A stretch of DNA of 64,000 bases, taken from NCBI GenBank assembly GCA_008921705.1, contig VFFE01007650.1, forward strand, positions 1,486,748 to 1,550,747, written 5' to 3'. Below, piece after piece: positions 25,201-37,200 of this stretch (its first letter is position 1; each line of letters begins with the position of its first letter). The notes under the pieces are model-generated. The model did no database searches. It was not told the DNA's origin and worked only from the letters and a program-made list of their open reading frames with translations. A program made the position numbers and the translations under genes. Source of the DNA: Burhinus oedicnemus. Lineage: Eukaryota; Chordata; Aves; Charadriiformes; Burhinidae.

Positions 25201-28200
25201 GGATATCTTTTTCTGACTGAATCTTGAATGATTATAAATAAAGAACAGTGATGATTCAGAAACTGTGCGAAGCCTTCCTGGGTTTTTGTTTGTTTATTTT
25301 CAGACCATATAAGCTGTAGCTGGAGCAAAGTCTCCCTGGTTTTTGTTTGTTTTTCTTTTTTATAAGACTTGCCACAACCATGTTTTAGGAATGATAAATA
25401 CCAGTAATATTTTGCTGATGTTGTAAAACATAATGCTATATGACATGATTAATATTATGTAATTTTAGAAATTTATGTCTTTAAGAAACAGCTGCAAAAA
25501 TATTTGTTATTTTCATGAGACTGTTTTTATCCAGTGCTTCACAGTTATTTTACTTGTACTAAAATTTGTTCTACTGATGTATTTTTATTAATGTCATAGG
25601 ATATAATGTTGTGTTTGTTTGGCATGTCCAATTTTTATGGCTCATTTAGCAAAATATGAATATCCTGCTGATGACAGAATTTAATACGACAGTCTTAACA
25701 GAAGGAGTATTCAAGAGCCTATTAGATGAGAATTTGAACTATTCAGTAGATGTTAGGTTTCATACGATTTCTTACAATTGCCTTTGTAATTTCTGAGGCT
25801 CACTTCTTTTAGAAACACTTACTATAGTCCATCATAACTTTATTTCTACCAAGGCTTACCGCTCAGGAGGCAATTTAAGGATCCTTCACAATTGAGAATG
25901 AACTTTCAAAAGTGAACTTCTGGACTACTCCAGTCCAGGTTATTATGGTTGTGTACAGCTGGCACAGTGGAGCAGTAAACCTTTAACTGAGATTACTACT
26001 TCTGCTGTAAAGCAAGTACGTTGTAGCTGAATCTTCACCTGATGAATACCACAAAAAAATTAGTATTTGTCTTTAGTGTAGTAAAGAAGTTCTTTGTCAT
26101 CTAGCAAAGCCTTTGTTAGATGGTAACGGCAATGCTCCTTACTTGGAAGAAAGACTTACTCTGTGCCATGATAGAACTGATAGATCAAGGTAAGCATGAG
26201 TTACATGTTTGGATGAAGGTGGCTGAAACTCAGCTCCCGTTGCTGGATGGTCTCATAAGAAGTTGAATGTTTTGCTTCAGCTGTCTTTTGAGTGGTATTT
26301 CTTGAAAAAAGAGGTTCATAACTGGGTGCAATTAGCACACTGGCATGTGTTACTTTGTTATCAGTTGATCTATAGCATTTCCTCATCTTCACTGCCTTTA
26401 CAAGTAATTACTGAGAAAATGTTTATTTTTCCAGGGATGTTAAAGTTATTTTTTAGCTTTTTAAAACTAAAGCCTGCTATAGTGAATTTTAGCATACTGT
26501 GGTTTAGTTAGCAGTTGTCAGTGTTCCTTAAACTTGTTGTTAGGTCTAGTCAAGTTTGATACTTCCATTACAAAGATTTATGTGTTTTTAATGCAGTAAT
26601 GTAATGCATTACATCATGCCTCACTGCATCGATGATCTCTAATTGCAAAGGGAGTTGAGGTATATAGTGTATCTAGTGTGAGCAGGAGGCTGTTGCCTGT
26701 ATTTGTGTTGCATTTCTCTGATTTTTCTTGTATTGTTTTATAAACAGTCACGACTTACTTAATTTTTAACTGTATGTGTATTTGCAGGGTCATTTTCTAA
26801 CTCTTAGCCGTTCCTATGTGTGGGACCATACTGTGTGACCATGCAAATAATTATGCCAGCAGTTTATATCACAGCTGAGCCTACCTAACTGCTCTGTGCT
26901 GCTCAGTGACAGTCCAGCTGCCCCTGCCAGGGACAGTGTGCTCACAGCTTTGCTTGAGTCAACACTGGCACTTCTGTGGCTTCATGGCAAGTTGGCTGAA
27001 GGAACTAAATTGGCAGAAACTAATCTGGGGAGGGCGGGGGCGGCGGGGCGGGATGCGGAGGGCAGTGTTGGTGGAGCTAGTCTGTATTACTTTTCAGCCA
27101 TATCAGCAATCTAATCCAGCTGACTGCCCTCTCATATGGGTATGAAAGCTTGCCAGTGTCATGAAGAACAGGGAGAAAAAACAGGTCTTTGGCCTTTACA
27201 GAAAGGCAAATGGAAATTTTTCTCACAGCTTAGAGTTTAACTAACTCTTTCATCCTCCTTTCATCTGTTCCCTACTCAGATTTTTCTAAGATGTGCCTTT
27301 TTCATTTGACCAAATTATTGAGGTTTTCTTGGTTGTTGAGTGTTTTGGGTTTGTGTGCTTTTTTTGGCTGTCCATTTCAGGTGAGTTTTGAACAGTTGAC
27401 AACATCAAAGAGGTGTCTTGCTTTTTTCTGCTTTAATTACATTTTAGAATTTCTTCTTCTGTCCTACGTTTGCAAGTTATCTTGTTGTAGAAGTCATGGC
27501 ACCTTCCGGACTTCAGTTTCTGTATGTTTGTATAGAGGGGTTAATATCTATCTGACACTGTCTTTGAAAGTTTGCAGGATAAATCCAGAAGTGTTAAATA
27601 ATACAAATTCTTGATTATTTTTTTTCCTCCTTCTTCCTTTTGGTATGTAAATACAGTGCTTTATTTCAACCTGACATTTCAATTATTGCAGCAAACCTGG
27701 AAACCATCTCAGTGTTGGTTGCCTAATTTCCAGGTAGTTAGGATAGGTTATTAATCTTATTCTGTATGTAACTTGCCTTTCAACACTTTCTGAAAATAGA
27801 CTGCTGTTTGTTTAGTGCTGCTATATTCTCAGTTGCACGACCTTAGCTTTTTTTATGAAGATGGATCCTATGGTGCATAACTAAGTCTAAAATCAGAAGT
27901 GTGCAAATCAGATGCATAATATACTGTAAGGTTTCCTGCTGTATTTTGCTTATCTTATAAAACTCTTCCAGCATTCATAATTTGAGATCATATGTGATTA
28001 ACATCACATACTGATTTGCTACAGAAATCGTATTCTGGAATTCTGATTCAAGTGTCCTCGTCCTTGAAATGGCTTGTTAGCTTTGTATACTTTTTCACAT
28101 TTTGAGAGTAAATTGGCAGTTCAGAAATTGTCCCTAGCGTATCCTAACCTTTTATTCTCAATTTTTTTTCTATAAAATAGGAAGATATCTCTCCTGTAGT

Positions 28201-31200
28201 TATCTTTCCTATAAAAACACTGAAACTTTCTTCTTCCTTTCTGAATTTTTAGTGTACCTCCAGTCTAGCAATAAAGGTCTTAACGTAAGTAGAGAATTAT
28301 GTATATCCATAATACTAGAGATGAAAAAATTACTTTTTTGTTTGTTTCTTTTTTCTTTATTGTTGGATCCTGCTTTTGATGTTGTTAAAATTATTTTACG
28401 TGTGGGGAAAGTTTGACTGGGTGGCATACTTTATTCAGAGAGAGAAAAGAAGGAAAGTGACTGAGGTACTTCATTTTGGAAGTGTTCGTGATGGTGATGC
28501 AGTTGCCTTAGGTGATTCTTTGTACCTATGAGTGAGTAGTCGCTGGTTTTACTTGACTACTGGTTGGAACCATGTGGCTTGGAACCTTGTGTCCAAACCA
28601 AGCCCAGTTAGAGCAGTTTGCTCAGGGCTTTGTTCAGTCTCCATGACCTCTCAGGTCAGTCTGGTCCACTCTTGATCACCCTCGTGGTAAAAAATTAAAT
28701 TCTTTCATTGAGTTGGAATTTTCTTCATTCCAGCTTGTGTCCATTGCCCCTTGTCCTTTTGCTGTGCATCTCTGTGGAGAGTTTGGCTTTATCTTCTCTC
28801 TGCCTTCCCATTAGGTAGTTGAAGACAGCAAGAAGGTTTCCTCTCCCTGCTTTTGAAGGCTGAATAAACCCAGCTTTATTAGCCTCTCCTTATATGTCAT
28901 GTGCTCAATCCCCCTGGCTATCTTGACAGCACTTCACTGAACTCCCTCTAGTGTGTCAATGGCTTTGTTATACTGGAGAGCCCAAAACTGAATGCAGTGC
29001 TCCAGTTAGTTTCATATGGAGGGGAAGAGTCACTTCTCTTGACTGCTGGTTAAAATTTTGCTAATATGTCATGACGTTGGTATTCGTTACTGTGGGGGTG
29101 CACTGCTGATCCATGTTCAATTTGCTGTTCACTGGGACCCCTAGATCCTCTTAAAGAGCTGCTTCCTAGCCTGCACTACTGCATGGGCTTATTTGGTCCC
29201 AGATGTAGGACTTTGCATTTTGCTTTTGTTGAACTTTATAAGGTTCTTGTCAGCCCAGTTCTAATGCCTGTCAGGTCCCTTTGAATAGCAGCCCTGGCTT
29301 CCAGTGTGTCAACTGCTTCCCCAATTTGGTATCGTCTGCAAACTTGCTCAGTGCGCTTGGTCCCAGCATCCGGATTATTAACAAAGACATTAAAACAGTA
29401 TTGGCTCCAGTACTGATCACTGAGGGATGCCAGCAGCTGGAATTTTACTGGTAGTTATCACCCTTTGACCCTGATGGTCCAGCTGGTTTTCCCCCTACCT
29501 TCTCATTCATTTACTCCGTCCATGTCTCTCTGATCTGGCTATAAGGACCCTGTGGGAGACCATGTCAAAGGCCTTGCAACACCCATTACTCTCCCCTTAC
29601 CTACACAGCCGGCCGTGTCACTGTAGAATGCATTTGTGTTAGTCGGGCACAATTTGCCCTTGGTAAATCCATGCTCGCTGTTCACCCTCTTGTCATCCTG
29701 TAGCTGGGAATGGATTCCTGGAAGATTTGATCCATAATCTTACTAAGGGTTGAGGTGAAGCAGACTAGCCTGTAGTTAACCAGATCATCCTTGTTGCCCA
29801 TCTTGAAGATAGGTGTGATGTTTTTCCAGTCATTTGGAACCTCTCTCATGCACTGACTTTTCAAAGATAGTGTAGAGTGGACTAACAGTGATATTGGCAA
29901 GCTTCCTCAACACCATCTGATCATAAGGGCAGCATCCTCTACATCTCTGTTGGAAGAATCAGTAGAAAAGGTCAAGAAACACTAGTTGTCCATTGTGTGG
30001 TTACCACTGCTATCTTACCAGAAAAACCTTCAAAGACATTGCAAAGAAAATGTTTAACATACTTCAAAGCTCTACCCTCCCCTGCAACTCCTTGTTAATA
30101 CTTAGAAAATATTAAACACAATTCAGCAAATGATCAAACTTACGCAGTTCTGTGTTCTTGAATCCAGTCATTCTACGTGATATTCTGCCCTGTAAGCAAC
30201 CCAATGTGTATGAAAGTCCTGAAGAAAAAAAAATTGTTTATCAGAATATGCAGATGATTTTTCGTCTTTGAACTACAGACCTCTTATAAATGCTTTTTCT
30301 TTGCATGCTTTTTGTCCAGGAGTGGATGCTCTGTATTTGTCATTGATTTTTTGTTGACATTCTTGAAAGGGTGGGAGTTTTTATTAGCCTTCTGAGAAAT
30401 TAAATTGCCTTCGTGTGTGAAAGAATGTCCATACTTTGTATCCGTTACGCTGGTCTCATAGAACTTTACTGCTGAACTCTGTACTTGATGTAAGATCTCA
30501 CTATCAATTTATGATTACTGCCTGTTATTGGAAATGAGTTTGACAGCTTTTTTGCATCTGCAGCTTATTTAGGGAGAGGAAAGTTAAAGCATCTTTTAAG
30601 CAATAAATCTCTGAATCTGTACCTGTAAATGTAGGCTAGGCTATTGTTTCATGTAAATTTCTTTGATATCCTTAGTGCCTAAACCAGCCTTGGTTCTCAG
30701 ATGCCTCTTACCTCTGCTGTGCTGGTCATAGCTGTGCTGTGGTAGTGTGGTTGAACAGAGGAGGGAACTGATATGGCTGAAAAATAACTTTCCCCCTCCC
30801 CTGCCACTCAAGGTATTTTTGCCTGAGTTAGTTTCCTTCCCCAGGTTTGCTCTCAGTGAAGAAACAGCTGTGCTGACATATGCAGGGTACAGAACAGGAG
30901 CAAGAAGCCCCAGCTTTTAGGAAGCGTGAGGGGTGCGTAAACCTGTTTATGTAGTGCTGCTTCAGAATGTGAAAATGCAATCTCACTGTGGTTACACAGT
31001 TGACTTACTAGAGCTGAGGGTATTAAAGCTGGGAGATAAAAAGCTATTTTGCATAGAAGCCTGAAGAAGCCTTTCTGAAAGAATAATAAAGCAACAGGGA
31101 AGGTAAAAATTAAAAAATGTTTCTGTGTCAGATTTTTATGAGTACTTGTAGCCTCTTAACAATAGATGATACTCTAAATGAACAACAGATTAGAAAGCTT

Positions 31201-34200
31201 AGAAGCATTCTTTTTAATTTCCTTAAATATGACTCTGGATGAAGGCAATGATTCCGAGCACTTTTAAATTAATTTGCATTTTTTGTGTGAATACTGCAGT
31301 ATCTGATAAGTTGGTTGCAGTTGTGATAGTCTAAGCATTTGTAAGATGAGGCTTCTAACTTATTTTTTTCAGGCCAGTGTAACTGAGGAAAAAGAACGTA
31401 AACTTCAGGTCCTCCTGGAAAAACTCCTTGGTCTTGAATCAAACCTTTGTTTGATTTAGGTTTCACGTTTAGGGTAGTTCTTGGACACACAGAAAGAGAT
31501 GTGATCTCAGCAGACAAAAGACTTGTAAAATCTTCTGTGTGTTGTAATAGAAACCTTAAAGTCTCTACTGTTGTATTCTGGGGGTAGTGGGGAGTTCTGG
31601 CAATCCAGTGATACATCTGAAAAAGTTGCTTTTCTAGAAAAGTTGGTCTTTGTGTGGCCAGTACATGCATCTGGCATCTGTGGTGAGTTGACCTTGGCTG
31701 GTCACCAGGTGCCCACCAAGCTGCTCTATCACTCGCCTTCTTCAGCAGTAGAGTGGGAGAGAAAATCTCACGAAAGGCTCGTGGGTCGAAATTAGTACAG
31801 GAAGATCACTCAGCAGTTACTGTCATGGGCAAAACAGACTCAACTTGGGGAAATGAATGTAATTTATTACCAATCAAGTCAGAAGAGGATAATGAGAAAG
31901 AAGAACAAATCCAAAAAACACCTTCTCCCTACTCCTCCTTTCTTCCCAGGCTCAACTTCACTCCCGATTTCTCTACCTCCTCCCCGTAAGCAGTGCAGGG
32001 GGATGGGGAATGGGGGTTGCGGTCAGTTCACAATGTGTTGTCTCTGCTGTTCCTTCCTCCTCACGCTCTTCTGCTGCTCCACTGTGGAGTCCCTTCCATG
32101 GGAGCCAGTCCTCCATGAACTTCTCTAATGTGGGTCCTTCCCACGGGCTTCAGTTCTTCACAAACTGCTCCCGTGTGGGTCCTTTCCATGGGGTGCAGTC
32201 CTTCAGGACTGGAGTGCTCCAGCATGGGTCCTCCACGGGGTCACAAGTCCTGCCAGCAAACCTGCTGCAGCGTGGGCTCCTCTCCACGGGTCCACAGGTC
32301 CTGCCAGGAGCCTGCTTCAGTGTGGGCTTCCCACATGATGCATCCACCGCTCCAGCATGGGGTCCTCCACAGGCTGCAGGTGGATATCCGCTCCACCATT
32401 AACCTTCATGGGCTGCAGGGGGACAGCCTGCCTCACCATGGTCTTCACCATGGTCTTCACCGTGGTCTGCAGGGGAATCTGCCATGGTGCTTGGAGCACC
32501 TCTTCCCCCTCCTTCACTGACCTTGGTGTCTGCAGAGTTGGTGCTCTCACATGTTCTCACTCCTTTCTGGTGGCTGCTGTTGTGCAGCTGGTTTTTTTTC
32601 CTTCTTAAATATGTTATCACAAAGGCTCTACCACCGTCGCTGATGGGTTTAGCCTTGGCCAGCAGCAGATCCATCTTGGAACTGGCTGGCCTTGGCTCTG
32701 TTGGACATGGGGGCAGCTTCTGGCACCTACTCACAGAAGTCACCCCTGCAATGGCCCCCGCCCCCCGGATACCAAAACCTGTCATGCAAACCCAATACAG
32801 CATGGTATCCAAAACAATGAAAAGAAATAGATAACGTTTTTCTGGTCAGCTGTAATATCGAATATATGGAATGATTTGTCTTAGAGCATGGGGTACCAGA
32901 CATGCAAAAAAAATCTTCTAAGATGATACTTTCTGTTAGACACTAGGACTTTACTACATACTGTGTATGTCACTCCTCACTTAAGTGTTTCAGGCAGAAT
33001 TCTAAAGGATTTTTTTTGCAAATGCACAAGTTTGCTCTTATTTCAGGGAGATACACTATGAACTTTTTTCCTTCCATTTAGGAATTGCTTCATGACACTG
33101 TTGAATAGAAACTCCTGCTAAAGGAGTTTACAAAACAGTGCCCACACACAGGAGCTTAAAGGTGTTAATCTGCTTTCTGCTATTCTTCCTACAAGCATAC
33201 TTTGTTTTGTAATCCAAAATTTGTTAATTGGGTTTTACACAAAAAGGCAGTATGGGGATTTTTAAAAGGGTGACTTCAGGATGTGGTTAATAATGCCATA
33301 AAAGTTTTAATTAAAAACTAAAATACAAATTCTTTTTTCAGTAAATTTTTTTAATTGGCTTTCTAAAAATGAAATGACTGGTCACAATTATTTAAAAAAG
33401 CATTGATGTATGTCAGATACACCTGTTTAAGATGTCCATTTAAATTCCATCTAGTTTCTGGGACTCAGAATTGCTAATCTCCCTTGATATAACAGCAAAC
33501 AAAGGGAGTTTATAATGGGAGGAAAAATGAGTTGTCATTGCTAGTGAAATCTGCTCCAGCATGCTGCCTTTCTTGGGCAGAGGCATAGCAATTGACTTCT
33601 GTTGGCTCAATTTCTTAGGGCCAGGTCTGCTTATCTGAGTATTTTCACCTTCAGAGTGTGAATGTGTCTTGCTGATTAAAATGGTCTTTGCAGTATACAT
33701 ATTATAGGTAGAAACTTAGCCTGTGTGACAGATGACTTGTTATCCCTGTTTAAAAAAAAAATAAAAAAAAAATCCTGTATAGAATCAGATTCCAAGTGAC
33801 CATTCAGATCAAGTAACTCTGTTAGGTGAACAATCTGGCTAACGTGATGGTATACCTCTAGATTTGCATTCAGGTAGGACCAAGAATACTAGAGAGAGTG
33901 GAAATTGATCCAGAGCTGGGATACTAAGAATATTCTTCCATGGAGAACTGAGCTGGTCTATAACGGTGGACTGGGTTATTGCACAAACAGGTTGCTGAGT
34001 TTATGACAGTAGACAGAATCCATGGCAAGCTGTCTTTTGGGAGCAGAGATAGTAAATTTTATAAGATGTCTGAAGACTTGTAGAGAAGGCAACAGAAGAG
34101 CTGGTAGCATTGATGCATGTGATAGAAGTCTTAGTATCTTCTGTAGCAGGTGCAGGGCCACAAAAATGGACAGTTGCAATGTCAGAAAAAATGTGCAGGG

Positions 34201-37200
34201 AAAATGAGTTAATGTCTGCAAATTCATTCTTTAGAGAGGGAGTTCTGTGCAATGAGGATAGGTTTTCTCAAAATGAAAATAGAACCAGTCTCGTGGCACC
34301 TAGAGTGGGGGGAAGCTGATACATGTGGAGCAGCACGTGGTTTGATGCAATTAATGCTTAGTGGATACAAGTATTAAAAAAAAAACCCAAACAAACAAAA
34401 AAACCCAAAAAAGTCCTCTACTGAAGTTGGTAAAACTAAGGTAGGAACTGCTATAGAAAATCATGTACAAATAATCTGATTTAAACAGAAAAAGATCCAA
34501 AAGAAACCCCATACCAAGAAAAGTGTTTGCTTCATTTGCATGAAGAAACCTAGAAAAACATTTTAGGTAAAATGGGAGAACTAGAAACTGACAGAATTAA
34601 CTTATTTGGAATTAGATAGAAGGAAAATAATTAGAGGGATCTTATGACAAATTGAGAGTAAAGGGGGACTGGTGGAGAATCGATTGTGCTGACTGAAGAA
34701 GTACTCCCTGTTCCAGAAAATATTCAAGTCAGATCAAACTTAAAAGGCTCCAAAAGTTATATGAAATCCAGATAGATTCAAGGACTGTATAAAAAACAAA
34801 CCAAACCAAACCAAAAAAAACCCCAAAAAACAAACAAATAAAAAACCCAAGCAAACAAAAAAAACCCGCCAAACCAACACTGGAAGTACATTACCAGTTA
34901 CTTGACTAGGATGATGACTGTAGTAGCCTGTTAAGAGAAACTCTAAAAGCTGCAGGGATAGGAGACAGATACTGAGGGAAGTCTCGGTGAAATGCTACCT
35001 TCCAGTTCTCCTTCTAGAGGAAAACATTGTGCATGAAAAGAAGTGGCAGTGAGTTTCAGTAATTCCCTTTCACATGAAATTGGGTCTCTTGGATGTACTT
35101 GTTCTGCAGGATATAATGAGTGTTGTTGGAGAATGTTGCAACGCATTTGTGAAGTACATCACGTCCTGCAAGGATGCTGAATTTCTAAACCTGAAGGAAA
35201 ACCACCCAATACAGAAATGTTTAAATCAAAAAAAGGAATATAGAGAATCATAAGAACCTCTTTGAAAAGAAACTAAAAGATGCAGCTGGAGTGTAAAATA
35301 TTTGCAGACAGCTTGGGAGTTATTTAAAGACGCCATATTGGAGGCTTACAGCACATGCATGCTGCTTATTTAAATAGACTTCAAAAGGCCCTACAAAATA
35401 TTGGCATGGCTAAACAGCAGCATAAGGGGAGATGTCTGAAATAAAGCATCATCCTTCTTGACTCTGAACTTTTGCCCAAATGATGAAAATACAGAATAAT
35501 AAAAACGATGGTAGATTAAACCTGTAATTCTAATGAGGCAGGCAAAAAATTTTTTGATCAGTAAATCCCAACAGGCATAAAAACTATTGTTAAGTATTTC
35601 TTCAAACTCAGCAGAAAACTTTCTGCAGTATCTGTAGGGTCAGTAGACACCGGAGTTGTGAAAGGTGGCTTTGGAGAATATAAGGTTGTAGCTGAAAAGT
35701 GGAATTGCTTGCACCCACTTTGGTAAAACCTATAAAGGTCTTTATGCCAGAATATTTCTTAAGAAGGAATGGGATAGAGTATGTGACTCAAAATGAAACA
35801 TAAATGGAAAAAATTGCAGTACATTAAGCAAACAATGAGCGAGGTGACAGGATCAGATGGCATTCATCCAAGTGTTGTAATGGGAACTCGGGGATAAAGG
35901 AGCTAGTGACCGTAGTGTGTTACTTGTTGGTTAGCATTGTCTTTCTGCTACAGGTAAAGACGGTAGCGTATGATACCAGCTTTTTAAAAAGGCAGTGGAG
36001 GTATTTGAGAAGCTTTACCTCCATGAGCTTTGTGACCGTACAACCCAAATTTATAGAAATGAAAGTGAAGACCAGAATTAATTTCATCATTCCCTCTGTG
36101 AAGTCCTTTGGCAAAGGCTTTTGGAGAGGCTAAGTTGCCTCTTGGATAAAATTGAAAGTTTTGTAAACAACTGGCAACAGATGGAAAGAGAGAGGCAAAA
36201 ATGGTTCATTTTGTTAATAGAAGGAGTAACCCATTGAATTCCACAAAGTTCTGTGTTAACATTGGTGCACAAATAGAAGGAAAAGGGTTTGATAATGAGG
36301 TGTCAAAGTTTGTAGATGTTGCGAACTTTACTTGGGTTAGTATAATGGCTAGCTATTTGAAGAAAGTTGCGGATGCTCAGATTTTGGGTTACGTGGGTTA
36401 AAATCATATATGAAATTCAGTGTAGGTAAATGCCAAGTAATCAAAGTGAATAAGAAGTAGGAAAGAGAACTTTTGTAGACAGTGATTGGCTCTGAACTGG
36501 TTCTTACCAACTGTGAGTGAAAGATGGAATTATCTAGTAAATAAAGATCAATGCAGTTCTTCGTAGCAGTGAAAACAGCAAATCCAGCGTTAAGAATTAT
36601 TAGGAAAGGAATAAAGAACAAAACAGAAACATCATACTGCTTCTGTAGAAATTCATGGCACGTATGCATCTCAAATGTTCCTCATAGTGTCGGTATCCTC
36701 ATCTCAAAAAAGATACAGTAAACTAGAAGAGGTTCAGAGAGAAGCATTGAGAGTGATTTAAAGGCTTTTATGTGATGAAAAATGAGTCAGGTGTGGTTTG
36801 GTTTTTTTCCTTTTTCTGCCTGGGAAAAGGATGACTGTGAAAGAACACAACAGAGATCTATACAGTCATGAGTGAATAGGGAAGGATTACTTATCACTAT
36901 CTTCCAAAGTACAAGAACTGAAGGAGTGGAGTACTAAGTAGGAGCAAAAGATGCCAAATTGAATCAGGGCAAACAAAAGGAGATGCTTACTCATATAATG
37001 TATAATTAAGCTGAGGTACTATCTACTGCAAGATGCTGGTGATTCTATAAAGTAGGCTTGATGAAAAAAGCAAGTGGGGAGGAGAACAAGGCTAGCAATG
37101 GCTGTTAAACACAAAAATATCACCCATGCTCAGGAAGTCCTCAGTAGATGTAAGTAGCTGGAAGCAGAGGTTGAATATGAAATAAATATTTCTGTGTGCA

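Larger units (their letters stand above)
32830..35150 (+). other. SENP6: SENP6 intron 1, A-rich part
   Basis: AT-rich with two long A-rich simple stretches. The part from about 34480 may be the eroded 5' continuation of the ancient LINE that follows, but I cannot support that firmly. Confidence 0.45.

Noticed and set aside
29682..29900. 72-codon - frame as a host gene
   Set aside because: Matches a conserved CR1 reverse-transcriptase block within a decayed copy.
31269..31670. 133-codon - strand frame left of the LTR
   Set aside because: No recognisable motif, adjacent to a mobile element in an intron; could be remnant internal sequence but nothing supports coding.
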